From the NCBI RefSeq assembly GCF_910596095.1, contig NC_056555.1, positions 13,632,001-13,696,000 of the forward strand: a stretch of 64,000 bases of DNA. The letters are read 5' to 3'. Position numbers and translations under genes: made by a program. This DNA is from Thunnus maccoyii (taxonomy: Eukaryota; Chordata; Actinopteri; Scombriformes; Scombridae). The notes under the pieces were generated by a model. That model was not told the origin of the DNA and ran no database searches. It saw nothing but the letters and a program-made list of their open reading frames with translations. Of the stretch, positions 1-11,700 are shown piece after piece (position 1 is the stretch's first letter; every line of letters begins with the position of its first letter).

Positions 1-1153
1 AGTAAATAATGTGTAATATCATGAAAAAGACATTTGCAGCCACATCTGCAGTTTTGTACAGTTCTTAACCCCATTTACCATGGTAACAGTAACCAGGAAG
101 AGGAGGCCTTTACCGTGTGAAATCACCTGACACAAAAATTTTTAGAGAGTGAGTGTGTGTGTAGGAGAGGAAATGAAAGCCAAAACCATGGACAGTGAGT
201 GAAACCCGTCCTGATATGAGCTAACGGGTTTCATACTTACAAGGTACCGCACAACCCTACGTATGATTATCTGATGATGTTACAGGAAGGAAGCTTTTCT
301 TTTAGGGTAATAAACATAGAGCACATCTCATGTAATCCTGTACAGACTTGTAGATTCTCATACTGTGCTTTGTGGTTTTTGAACCTACAGCTTCCTCGTT
401 AAAATCAACTTCAAAGTGTGCTGAAAAGGTACAAATTGTCAGCCATAAACCATATCGGAAAGAGGTTGTGAAAGAGAAACACAAAAGCAGTGCTGCTGCC
501 ACTGTACTGCACAAATAAATGAGTGTCAGAGTTTGAATAAACAGACACTTCTGCCTTAAAAGTATGCATGACCAGGAATGGACTGTATCCAAATGATATA
601 ATCACAATAATTAACCTATTAAGAGACTAAAAATTGGTTTCTAGTGTCTAATTATCATAGAAAAATAATCATATAAATGACATAATTACAGTGTCATTGC
701 CTACGTAGACAGAGATACGGAGGTAATGCTGGTTCATCCTGTATTTCCTGGTATCAAACTACTTGTATACACAGATACACATTATCCAAAATACACACAC
801 ACACATACACATGCTAGATGCAAGCAGGTGAGAGAATGTCCTTAAACAAACACTCACTAACTGAAAGAAAAACCCACATTACTAATTTACTGCAGGTTTT
901 AGTGGTCACACGTACTTGGTCAAACACACACACACACACACACCTCCTGAGAGTCTAGAAACCGATTGATGTGTCATGAGTTGCGTGTCAAAATGCATTC
1001 ATTGTGTGCTTGTCTTTTGTGTGCACATCTACTGTACTTGTATGTGCCTAAATGCCGTGTGTATGACTGATGTGTGTGTGTGTGTTTGTGTGTGTGTTTG
1101 TATAATGGTAGTTGATCAGTGAACTCTGTGTGAGCTGTATTTTTCCAGGTACT

Positions 1154-1155
<2 letters not shown>

Positions 1156-1215
<60 letters not shown>
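1156..1215. repeat. (GT)n microsatellite
   Basis: About 30 uninterrupted GT units. Further GT/CA tracts lie close by at about 1347-1381, 1599-1624 and 1788-1850, so five dinucleotide tracts (with 1069-1102) fall within 800 bases. Confidence 0.97.
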
Positions 1216-1216
<1 letters not shown>

Positions 1217-1344
1217 CTGTGGTTGTTTTATGATCCTGAGAACTTTTAAGATACAATCTGGCCTTGACCAGTAGACTTTGCTATTATAAACCTGTTCCTT
1301 ATTACAGGGGGAGGGGCAGGGGAGGTTGAGAGCATAAGGTTTTT

Positions 1345-1380
<36 letters not shown>

Positions 1381-1384
<4 letters not shown>

Positions 1385-1600
1385 CCAGGTATGGGGACAT
1401 AATTCTGTTTACACATTCATGTTGCGGGGACTCGCCTCCCTTATGGTAACAAAAAGCAAGTCCCCTTAATGTAAATCATTAATTTTAGTGTGAAGACTTG
1501 GTTTAAAGTTAAGGTTAGTTTAGGGTTATGTTAAGGTCGGGGTTAGGAAATGAATGTAAGTCAATGTAATGTCCTCTGAGGTGATGGAAACACAACTCTG
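1381..1600 (+). repeat. GGTTAG-rich dispersed repeat between GT tracts
   Basis: The segment begins near tagaccaggtatggggac, contains several GGTTAG-like and AAGGTTAG words and ends with ggaaacacaactctg running into a GT tract. I recognise this arrangement as a dispersed teleost repeat usually found beside TG microsatellites. A related segment in the opposite orientation is at about 10750-10975. The class of element is not clear. Confidence 0.6.
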
Positions 1601-1782
1601 TGTGTGTGTGTGTGTGTGTGTGTGATGCAGTAACAGAGTTGCGGTTTCTGCAGGCAGAATGCAGTTTGTCTAATGTGACAGTGAGCTCTGTGGTTAATGC
1701 AGTGATCTCTACATTAAATACTGTGTGCAGCTAATGAGCCAAGACAGAGCTGATCGCTTGTAAATGCAGCTTGGCTCTGAAG

Positions 1783-1787
<5 letters not shown>

Positions 1788-1850
<63 letters not shown>
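1788..1850. repeat. (CA)n microsatellite
   Basis: About 31 uninterrupted CA units. It explains the polycysteine/valine ORF that can be read across it on the minus strand. Confidence 0.97.
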
Positions 1851-1853
<3 letters not shown>

Positions 1854-3599
1854 CAGTGTAGCTGCTGAGTGGCCTTCTCTGCTGGCAGTAAAAGCACTCT
1901 AATGTCCAGCTTTTTGAGTGTGCTGCTGTTGTATGGGCTTGGCTGTGAATTATTTCACTATGAATTAAACATGATGGGAGTCCAATCTGCTGACAACAAG
2001 GAATCCCAATGTTTTCAGTCTGCTGACAAAGCTGCCTCTAATCTGCACTAAAAAAGTCACATTCAGGCAAGAGTTGGGAGGCATTCTTTCTATCACTGTT
2101 TCTCTCTTTCTGTCTGTCTGTATTTCAAGTAACAATACTTTTGTTGTACAAAACACAACTTTTTGCCCAGTTACTAACATCCCTATACAGACATGCAAAA
2201 TGCAGCAGCGTAAGAAGAATTCAGATCCTAAACTTACTCCATTGCAAGTAGATGTACTGCATTTAACATTTTTACTTCAGTACAAATCTATAAGTATCAA
2301 TACTCAGCATGCAGGATGTTGAACTATTACTTATGAGTAGTATTAAATTATATTATTTTATTGGATGACTATCTCTGACGTATTAATGTGTCAGCGTTAT
2401 TTTTATGTTATAACAGGTTGAAGTGGAGCTCATTTTAAGTGCTTTATATACTGTTGGATAGTTTCATCCATTGTAATACTATCTTATGTTTTTTTTAAAG
2501 CTACATTCGCAGTGAAATGAATTTGGGGAGTTAAAAGTACAATGTTTCCCTCCAGAATGTAGTGAAGTTTGGAGAGAAACATGTTTGACACATTTCAGAG
2601 GACAAGCAATACTTAGTAGGGAGGCAACATTTACCACAAGTCTGCTCACAATACAGATTCAGTGCTTGGGAAATAAAACAGGGGTATAGTCTAGATGCCA
2701 CTATTGTCTGCAAAGCTTTTTTTTTTTTTATTCCTCTTTTGTTTTTTGGAGGAAAGCTCCTGGGTTGCCAGGGATGAAAAGGCTTCATCCTGCAGAGCAT
2801 GAATGTGCTCAGTGAATTTCACAGTAATGAACCCACTAAATTTTAAAGGTCTTATGTAATGGGAAATTTTGATGGTTTTGATGACCTTACATGGTCATAA
2901 AAAAAAAAAGGATTCCTCCTCTGAAGGGGCATGAATTTCCAGAGAATTAACTGGAAATCGGGCTAATAGTTGTTGAGATATTTTGAAACTGTGAAAATAT
3001 TGTGAAGCTGTGACAACATGCTGTAAAATACTGTAAACAAATCCAATCATGCAAGATAAGACCTAAAATGATTAGTTAAATAAATCAATAAGTTGAAGCA
3101 AATCTCTTTCTTGTAAGTATTACAGCAGAGTTTCTGTTGTTGTTGTAATAACAGTAATGTTTTAAGTACAGTTTAATACTCATGTTTAAATGCTTCAAAT
3201 GGGAACAAAGGCAACATAGAGCTTAAGATCTGCTCTTAAATGTTAAATGTGCTTATTGTGCTTAATCAATTGTCACCAATATTACCAATATACATGTTTG
3301 TGTAAATGGAAGTTATGTACATGTATGTTTTGCCTTTGGAAGATTTGTAGCTCTTCTTTCTTTTAACTCGTGTTTCAACTGTGTTATTATTGAATTAATC
3401 AAACAATCACGTGCATCTGGAAAGCACGCAGGAAGGAGTTTAAGTGGATTTGCTGTTCATTGAGTTAAAAAATTCAAAGTTGCATTGTAATGATTTTTAC
3501 CAGGCAAAACAAAGAAGAAATATCCTCATTCAGCATTCTTTTTGCTCTTTTTCTTTCCAAACAAAGTCCTTACAGCCCTGCTGAAGAAGTTGCAGATTC

Positions 3600-3962
3600 T
3601 CTTCAGTGGACTCTAACAATGGCAGCTGCACCTCGAGGTTTTAGTGAAATACTCAACAACCATTGAATGGATTGCCATGAAATTAGTTACAGATATCCAT
3701 GGTGCCCAGAGGATGTATTATGATGACTTTGGTGATCAAAGTCTTCACTTATCCGGTGAATTATCTCAACATTTACTGGATGAATTGGCACAAAATTCTG
3801 CACAGAAAATCATTGTTCTCACATGATGAATCCTGATGACTTTGCAGATCCCTGATGTCTCCTTTAGCGCCGCCATGAGGTTTACATTTGTGATTTTATA
3901 GTATGACCCCAATGCCTGCCACAAATCCAGCTGGACCTCATCTATGTGTGTTTGCTCTCTGA
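3600..3962 (+). repeat. Degenerate dispersed repeat (class uncertain)
   Basis: The segment contains atggattgccatgaaat, gatgactttggtgatc and tagcgccgccatgagg, words I associate with a dispersed percomorph repeat found in many copies. A second, shorter copy of the gatgactttg block follows at about 3835, suggesting internal repetition. The 60-aa ORF inside it is not a gene. The borders are approximate. Confidence 0.45.
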
Positions 3963-4162
3963 ACATTCCAGTACAGTGTACTAGAGCGGAAATGATTTTG
4001 ATAATTACTTAATCGTTTTTTAGTCGTTTTTTAAGAAAAAGTGCAAAAATTGTCTGCTTCCATCCTCTTGAATGTGAATATTTCCTGGTTTCTTTAGTCC
4101 TCTATGATAGTGAACTGAATATCTTTGGGTTGAGGCCTGTTGGTTGAGACAAAACAAGACAT

Positions 4163-4921
4163 TTAAAGATGCAGTGTGTAGAATGTAGCGACATCTAGCG
4201 TAACAGACTTGGCAGAAATGGAATATAATATTCATAAGTATGTTTTAATTAGTGTATAATCCATTGAAAATAAGAATCCTGTTTTTGTTACCTTAGAATG
4301 AACCCTTTATATCTACAATAGGGAGTGGGTTCTTTTCCATGGAGGCCGCCATGTTGCACCACCATGTTTCTACAGTGGCCCAGAACGGACAAACTAAACA
4401 CTGGCTCCAGAGAGGACCTTTCACGTTTTTCACGGTACGGCTGGGCGATATGTACAAAATCAAATATCACTATATTTTTGATCAAATACCTCGATATCGA
4501 TAATGCAACAATATGGTAGGGGTGACTATTGGAGCATTCACAAAATATTTACACAATGAAATTTTTGATAAAGAATCATCAGTCGTGTGGATATTATGAC
4601 TAAGTGGGAAAAGTGAATTAATAGAACAGCCGGCAGGCTGGTATGTTCAGAAAATTACATCACTTTACTGTAATACTGCCTTTAAAACCAGGAAAAGACA
4701 ACACTTATGCCATATCATGATATTACAATATCCAAAATCTGAGATGATATCTAGTGTCACTTGACGATATCGATATATTATCAATATATTGCCCAGCCCT
4801 ATTTTGCAGCCACCTTAGGTTCCCCTACACGCTTGGGAGGGGAGGATGAGGGGTATTCAGCTGGTTGACATCTGCAACCTCACCAGTAGATGCCACTAAA
4901 TCTTACACACTGGTCCTTTAA
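4163..4921 (+). mobile_element. Middle element of the nest (GGACCAGTGTGTA family)
   Basis: Terminal inverted repeats of about 35 bases begin near TTAAAGATGCAGTGTGTAGA on the left and, reverse-complemented, CTTAAAGGACCAGTGTGTAA on the right; both go on to a CATCTA-containing block. It interrupts the outer MITE between its gattcaaactt and aaatgtcttgttttg halves. It is itself interrupted at about 4438-4800. Other copies are at about 7934-8210 (one end only) and 35957-36650. Confidence 0.75.
4438..4800 (+). mobile_element. Inner element of the nest (GGCTGGGCGATAT family)
   Basis: The left end reads cggctgggcgatatg and the right end, reverse-complemented, agggctgggcaatat, giving an inverted repeat of about 14 bases. 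The interior is rich in GATATCGATA words. The flanks rejoin the two halves of the middle element (tttttcacg to gcagccacc), as judged against the copy at 36,540. It is non-autonomous, with no ORF. Confidence 0.75.
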
Positions 4922-5063
4922 GTTTGAATCATGGGCTTTAGGAAACAGTGATCGACATTTTTCGCCATTTTCTGACATTCTAAAAGACCAAATGATTAAT
5001 TGATTAATTGAGAAAGTAATCGACAGAATAATTGATAATCGAAATAATTGTTAGTTGCAGCCC

Positions 5064-5672
5064 TGCAGTATATTACATACCAATTTCAGTCAGAGAACAT
5101 TTCTTTAATTGCAGTAGGCTATTGGTTGCTTTCTTTTGTCATTCACCTGAAAAAATAGTAGGTTTATGTATTTTTATTTGTTGACGCCCACTCATCGCCC
5201 TCTCATGTCACCCTGCCATAACATCTTGCCACTTTTGCTTTTTAACAATCTTTTAAACATGCATTACCATTTACTTATACACTTCACACCTCACTGACCG
5301 CTAACACTTTCCACACACCTCTCTCTCTCGCACACACATACACGCACTCACACTCATACACACACACACCGTCATTCGTCACTCTGACAGACAGTCGCTT
5401 TCTATGCCACCCACTCACTCACTCTCTCTCTCTCCCTCTCTCTCTCTCTCTCTCGCACACTCTTTCGGAGAGTCCAGAAAGCCGCGCTGACAGCTCGCAG
5501 CTCGCGCGGGTTCATATCCAGTTATCTCGGATCTTTTCGGGAGAACGTGCGCCTTCTTCACGCGGACGTTTGAGGACGATTTAACCGCCGCGTGGACCTT
5601 CATCTTTAAGACATACAGGAGTTATTTTGGGCTTTAGTGCTGGATGATAAAATAGAGAAGACTTCTGAAAAA
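5064..5672 (+). promoter_or_regulatory. prr5: Probable prr5 promoter and noncoding exon 1
   Basis: CA- and CT-rich DNA (CT tract about 5416-5454) passes into a short CpG-rich stretch at about 5455-5600, unlike the AT-rich surroundings. A good donor follows (GAAAAA then gtgagt at 5673). The first coding exon begins at a splice acceptor at 8647, so at least one upstream noncoding exon must exist, and this is the best candidate. No transcription start site can be fixed from sequence. Confidence 0.45.
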
Positions 5673-7180
5673 GTGAGTATACAATATGAAAATCGATTAA
5701 CTCGGTCCAAACTTAAGAAAAGAAACCGTCCTCTAGTCCGTTTTATAATGATAGAAGAATAAACAGCAAAACTATACGCTGTTATCATATACAAATGGTC
5801 TACTATTAGCTTAAATTCCTTTAAGTACACTAATGTAAATTCCCCTTTAGCTCCATATAGGAAAAATGTGACTTTCCTCTGCGACTGATGTAATTAATGA
5901 CTGTTTTCATGCACCATATTCCAGGTTTGCATTGCACAGTTTGCATGCAAGCTGAAGTGCACTAAGTTACCCACAGTTTGCAAAGGCACACTTGAAGAGT
6001 GTTAATCAGGACAGGATAGCTTTTAAAAGATTTGTTTTTTTCAGATTACTTCTGGATCTCCAAATTTTGGTTTGGTTTTCTGCCAGAGAGGCTGGTAGCT
6101 ATAAAGCAGACAAACCTGCTGCAAGACACAGGCAACATTTACTTGATCACTTGTCTGGTGCAGGGTGGTAATTTCCCTGTCATGCTGCCAGTCTGCAGAA
6201 TGGTGTGTGTGTGTATGTGTGGCGTTTCCAGTTGAGGCAGATTATGGGTGTTAATTTTCAGCAGTGGAGTCCTTGATATCTACTTATAATGTGAACCGTC
6301 TGCTGCTGAGAGAGAGTCTGGAAGAGGACGCTTTATTATTTTAAATGAGTTTGAGCTCGCTGGGTTCATTCCCCGGCCTGCTCATGAAAATGTGGCCTGA
6401 GGCTGAATGAGAAACACACTCCAAAATCCAAATAACTACACCCTAAGTACCCTAAAGCAACACATTAAACCGCACTGTAGTGTGGCGCATGGCAGACACA
6501 GAGTTGGTGCTGCAGAACTTGCAGCACCCGGATTAATGTCATTTAATCCGAAGACATTTCCCCTCTTCAGGGCCGAGTGTGACTTACTGGAGCTACAGTG
6601 AGGCACAGACACGTATCTAGACAAAGTTATGGCTGTAATATCATTCACCTTTTTACCAGACACAATCCCCACACAGTCCAGGAATTGAAAGTGGTGCTTT
6701 TCAGGTCCGGCCAAGTCAATTTATTTCAAGAGCACATTTAAAAACAACAGATTTTGACCAAAGTGCTGAACAGAGAAGTTAAAAAGACAATTGGATAAAA
6801 ACGTAGATACGTAAATTATACGGACGAGGTAACGCCTGCAGCCACCAGGCAACAGCAGGTTATAGTTTATATTGCATGGCAACAAAATACAATTTCCAGG
6901 AAGTAAAACCTAAACCACTGGAGAGTCATTACTTAAAGTCAATACGGTCAGAGTTTTCATCTAAACAGACAATGTCTGCTCTGACTATGACCTTCACCAG
7001 GGACCTCGCTCCTAAATCCACCTACAGTTTTCATGACACTTTAAACAAGGCAGTGGGACTAAAAGAATGAAAAGCAAAAATGTTTTGGTTGACACGGCAT
7101 TATAGGTCATGAGGAAGCCACAGCTTTACCCTGTTTGGCCCTGTACTACAAACCTGCCTGATAAATGTGTCATTCTATCT

Positions 7181-7223
7181 GTGTGTGTGTGTGTGTGTGT
7201 GAATGAGTGAGCGAGCGAGCGAG
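7181..7223. repeat. GT tract followed by GAGC repeat
   Basis: A GT run of about 20 bases is followed by a short tetranucleotide tract of gagc units. A 20-plus A run lies nearby at about 7488-7510. All are in the first prr5 intron. Confidence 0.8.
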
Positions 7224-7933
7224 CAAGCGAGTAGGGGCATTTGAGTTTGCGGCAGGATCAGATGTCTGACTCAACCACTTTAATTTAATTAGAATACTGT
7301 GTCTTGTTAGGGAGAGGCGGAGCAGACCACCTGTCTGTCTGTGTGTGTCAGTGAGTTTACTGTAGTTGTTGCTCTGAGTACTGCAACAGTCATAGAGCAC
7401 ATTGTAATCTCTAACATTTGAACAACATGGAAAGTCGTCATGAACAGCATCTTTCAAATCATGGGGAGGGCTTATGGTTTTGTTTGTAAAAAAAAAAAAA
7501 AAAAAAAAAAGGGAGACAATTGTTACAGTCTGTGTTGCTTTCAGTATATTCATCCCAGTATGTGGGGTCAGTAGGGGAATCGGTGTGTATCTATCTGCCA
7601 CAGTGTCTTTTTTTTTAATACAATCACAAAGGTTGCCAAGTCTGAAATTTTTCAATCCTATACATATTGGCTATAAAAAGCTCTGAAACCATAAAATGCA
7701 ACTTTGAAGTATTAAATCTTTGATAAGTGAAAATGGATTTTCCAAAACTCACTTGATATCACTTTTCATTAACTCAAATGCAGCATGTGTAAAAGCACAT
7801 TTAATCCCATTTTTCATTAGCCCCTCATATTGAAAAACACTCTCCTAATTCTCCTAATCAGAAGGGCTCTTGTAGTGGATAAATGTGTTGGCAGTTGATG
7901 AAGCAGACTAAATATACCCATACTAAGGATACT

Positions 7934-8210
7934 TAAAGGACCAGTGTGTAGGATATAGTGGGATATAGTGGTGAGGCTGCAGATTGCAACAAATTGAATA
8001 CCACTCCCCTTCCCCTTACAAGCAATTAGGAGAACCTAAAGTGGCCGTGAAACTTGTAAAAAAAAACGTGAAAGGCCCTCTGTAGAGCCAGTGTTTGGTG
8101 TGTCTGTTCTGGGCTACTGTTGAAAGATGGCGGCGCAACATGGCGGGCTCCGTGGAAGAGGACCCCCTTCCTGTATAGATATTAATGCACCTTTAAGGAT
8201 ATAAGGGTGA
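7934..8210 (-). mobile_element. Partial GGACCAGTGTGTA-family element
   Basis: It starts cttaaaggaccagtgtgtag and continues with the gaggctgcagattgcaac and gaataccactcccc blocks that match, in reverse, the right half of the copy at 4163-4921. It stops near cctttaaggatata, with the opposite terminal region missing. It lies in the first prr5 intron. Confidence 0.65.
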
Positions 8211-8647
8211 AACTGTTTTAATGCCAAATGCTTCCAATTTGAAATAAACAAGATTTTGATTTTCTCCAGGTTGCTCATATGTATTTGATTTCTAAAAATA
8301 TGCCACATGCCTTTTTAGCGTAACTTGTCATAGTAGGAAAAACATATGTGTTACTAATAATGGTTAACAATGGCTCTGTTCCATTCAATTGTGCCAGTAA
8401 GCCATGACAGTGTGCCAGTAAGACAGTCTGACAGTGTGCCAGCATCACAAAAGCAGGACCCTGAAACTTGGAAGACATGTCAAAATGTCTTCCAAGAAAG
8501 AGATGTATTCACTGGAGTTTCACACTTGAAAATCAAGTTGTTAAAGCTTCATAAAGTTTCCTAGTTGAACGAAAGTGAAACTGTGTCAGTAACATTTGTT
8601 GTCAGATTATGATCTCTACTAATAATTCACCTTTTTTTCTTTTTCAG

Positions 8648-8686
8648 ATGCTGACTGGTTTGTGGCGGTCGCAGGGCGGTCACTAG
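8648..8686 (+). promoter_or_regulatory. Upstream ORF in the prr5 5' leader
   Basis: The exon carrying the prr5 start opens directly after its acceptor with ATG, read for 12 codons (MLTGLWRSQGGH) to TAG at 8684-8686. The prr5 start at 8712 is 25 bases further on. If the acceptor at 8647 is used, ribosomes would meet this short ORF first, which could lower initiation at prr5. Its effect is inferred only. Confidence 0.5.
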
Positions 8687-8711
8687 GTCGCAGCTGCAGG
8701 GCACGTTTAAC

Positions 8712-11700
8712 ATGGAACGAGAGGGCTCGTTAAGGAGGTAAGAAAACCCACAAACACACACACACACGTACACACACTTCAGCTAGCAGGTCTCATTCAG
8801 AGTTTCACTGCAGCTCCGGTACTTTTTTTCTTTTTCTCTCTTTGTCTCGGTCCTCTGGGACACACAAAGGTGGATGAAAGCGAAAACACATACACTCACA
8901 CACATTCCTGAATGACCTCATTCATTCTTTCATTCATACAAACATCCCCCTTATCCTCTTTTGTTTAGTAATTAGACCAAAGCCTTTTCTCACTCAACTC
9001 TTCTTGTTGTTTCAGGGCCAAAAACAAAAAGTATCTAACTTCCAGGTCACATCAATGCCCTTTAATTTATACAAATGTAGAAATATATCCCTTTTTCCAT
9101 CAGCAGACACTGTTGGCAGCTCAGCATTCACTCCAAGTCTCAGTATGTTCTGCCTCTGTTTTATGTTCTGCATCATCCATTCTTTAAGAAAAAAAAACTT
9201 TTCTTAAAGTGCCTCTACGTGGAGTGGCACAAGGTACAACACTGAACCTTTTCTAAGAGAATTTGGAAGCTCGTCCTCACTTTGACGTGAGCAGTCTCCG
9301 AGTATTTATGAGTGTCCCCGTGTATGTGTGTGTGTGAGTGTCTGAGCCCAGGGCTCCTGTTTTTCCCACTGACCTATTTATGTGGAGTTATATGAAGATC
9401 CAGGTTGACAGACACACCTACAACACACACATGCAGAGACACACACATACACCTTCTCTCCTATTCGCTGCCATATTCATTATTCTTGCCTCTGATTTTC
9501 CATCCCCTCGTTTTTCCTTCTCCCACTTTATATCTTTTCTCTGAGTCCCTATTTTTTCTCCAATCTTGATTTGGCATGCATCTTCACTTTTCTCTAAAAG
9601 AAAAGAATAAACTACAGATGACAGAAAGTAGCAGACAAAATCAATCCAGTGTATAAAGAAATATCAAACAATGATCAGTGAATTCATCAGCATGTGATAA
9701 CACCTCAAATACAGCTTGTGGACAGTCTTGGGCCTCACACAAAGAGGAGGAGGAAGTGAAATGTGTGTTACCTTTAAAGCCTTCCCCTCCCTCTTGGCAG
9801 CTCTTGAACCTCAAAGGGTTCCTTTGTTCGCCTGGCACAAAAGCTCACAGGGTTGCATGGTCACCGGCTGGCACAGACTGGCAAGTGGAGAGAGAAGTTG
9901 GAGAGAAGAGGGTAGAAAGAGTTCAGGTAGGACAACTGAGAGAGTAGAGAGAGAAGTGGAAGGGAGAGAAAGGAAACATGAGAGAAGATGGAGAAAGAGG
10001 AGGGTAAGGTATGCATGTGAAAGAGTGAGAGAGAGACCCTTGAGGACAAAGAAAGAGACTTTCATCCACCTCTCGTTCTGATCAGTGTGACACACACGCA
10101 CTCATGGAGTGGGGATATGTGGTGCCTTTTCAGTTACTAGAGTAAGTACAGAATATGCAAGTGTGTGTGTGTGTGTAGGGAACTTTTTCAACTAGTTCGT
10201 TTGAATGAAGGAATGTGAAAGTCTTTTCTTCTTTTGGACAGCAGAGACAGTAATAATCTAAAGTACAGAACTTTGCAATGTGTATATTTATACTTGCCTG
10301 TATATATACATAGAACATACATAATACACACACATATAACTAGGGATACAACTAATTACTCTGCATATATTGATTTTTTGGTCTATGAAATATCAGAAAA
10401 AAATAAAAGATGCCCATCACAATTTCCTGGGAGGCAATGTGACGTCCTCGTATGGCCTGTTTTGTCTGACCAACAGTCCAAAACTCAAAGGCTTTTCAAT
10501 CTGTCCCAGAAAACAAAGAAAAGCATTAAATCTTGCTTGATAAATGATAAGTCGATTGTCAAAATTGTTGTAGATGGACTAAGCTTTATACAGTATATAA
10601 CAAATACACTTTACACAGGACAAAACATTTCTTCACATTTACAATATCTGACATATTTAGCAGTTTTACACTAGTTTCATTTTCTGTCTGCTGTGTTTCC
10701 TTTTTCACACACATGTTTATACTTCTATTCTTAAGAATGCCCTATATACATAATGTATTCCCTAGCTCCTAACATTAACCATCACATGTACATTCCTAAC
10801 CTGAACCCCATGTCCTAAACTCAACCTGAACCTAATACTAACCTCAATCCTTAAAATCATATGTTGACCCTCAACTGGCCCTTTGAAGATGTAAGAATTT
10901 GAAAAAATGTCCTCAATTTCCAAAAATGTCACGCCTCTCAACTCAAATTTGTAGATAGCACACACACACACACTAAGTTAACTGTCTCTGTATGAATTTA
11001 ATACAATTTGATCAAAATTTAGTTTTTTTTAAAGATAAAAATGACATCATCTCAACCACTCTGCTGAGACTGAAAATGCTGTTGATATTTCTTTCATTTC
11101 CATGGACAGACTTGCAGTCTGGATGCACTTTATTCAGAGTGCATCCAGACCGCAAGTTTCTTTATCCTCTTTTTTCACATCTCTTTTGTTTCAGTCACCA
11201 TTTCTCACTTCACTGTCCTGTTTTCTGTTCATCTTATCCTTTTTCTTTTTTTTTTCTGCACCTCCTCTAGCATGTTAAACTCCTTTCTCCTCATCCTTCC
11301 TCTTTCTCTACTCTCCTCTTGAGCTTCTTATCTCTCCGTCGCCTTGTATTTACATTTTCTCCTCTCTCCCTGTCCTGTTTTTTTTTTTTTCTTCTTCTCA
11401 TTCTTTCTCTATTTAAAATGTCCTCCTGCAGGTTGACTGACATTATCCTTCTCTTGGCCTCTTTAACTGTACCCATGTCTCTACTGTATGTTTCCAAAGC
11501 AGCAGTGCATCAGCTTGTGTAAACATTAACAGATGGGTTATAAAAAGTAATCGTCCATCAATAAATGCTAATGTTGCCTGCCATTAAAATCAGGAAATCT
11601 GCGGTGGCGTGTTTGCGTAACAGTTGTACTTTTATGTCTTTTTGTTTTGGATCATCTATTGGCGTGGGTTTAAGTTTCTGTTTGTGACGATCTATTTTAT

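Larger units (their letters stand above)
1..3983. other. Intergenic, microsatellite-rich, no gene seen
   Basis: No exon with recognisable homology is visible on either strand. The stretch holds several GT/CA microsatellites (listed separately), a GGTTAG-rich dispersed repeat at about 1381-1600, a degenerate dispersed repeat at about 3600-3960, and otherwise AT-rich unique-looking DNA. The short ORFs here are open by chance or are translated dinucleotide repeats. Confidence 0.6.
3984..5063 (-). mobile_element. Outer MITE of a three-deep transposon nest
   Basis: The right end, read on the minus strand, starts agggctgcaactaacaatt and continues with the ATTAATCAATTAAT-rich sequence typical of a teleost MITE. 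The left end (agagcggaaatgattttgat at about 3983) is its decayed inverted end. Between them the element is split at about 4163-4921 by a second element. Other copies of the family are at about 12903-13212, 15170-15483 and 37601-37800. No coding capacity is seen, so it is non-autonomous. Confidence 0.7.

Noticed and set aside
3644-3826. 60-aa plus-strand ORF as a small gene
   Set aside because: Lies within a degenerate dispersed repeat; no coding signature.
7170-7655. 161-aa minus-strand ORF in the first prr5 intron
   Set aside because: It crosses a GT tract, a GAGC tandem and a poly-A run; the translation is low complexity and resembles no family.
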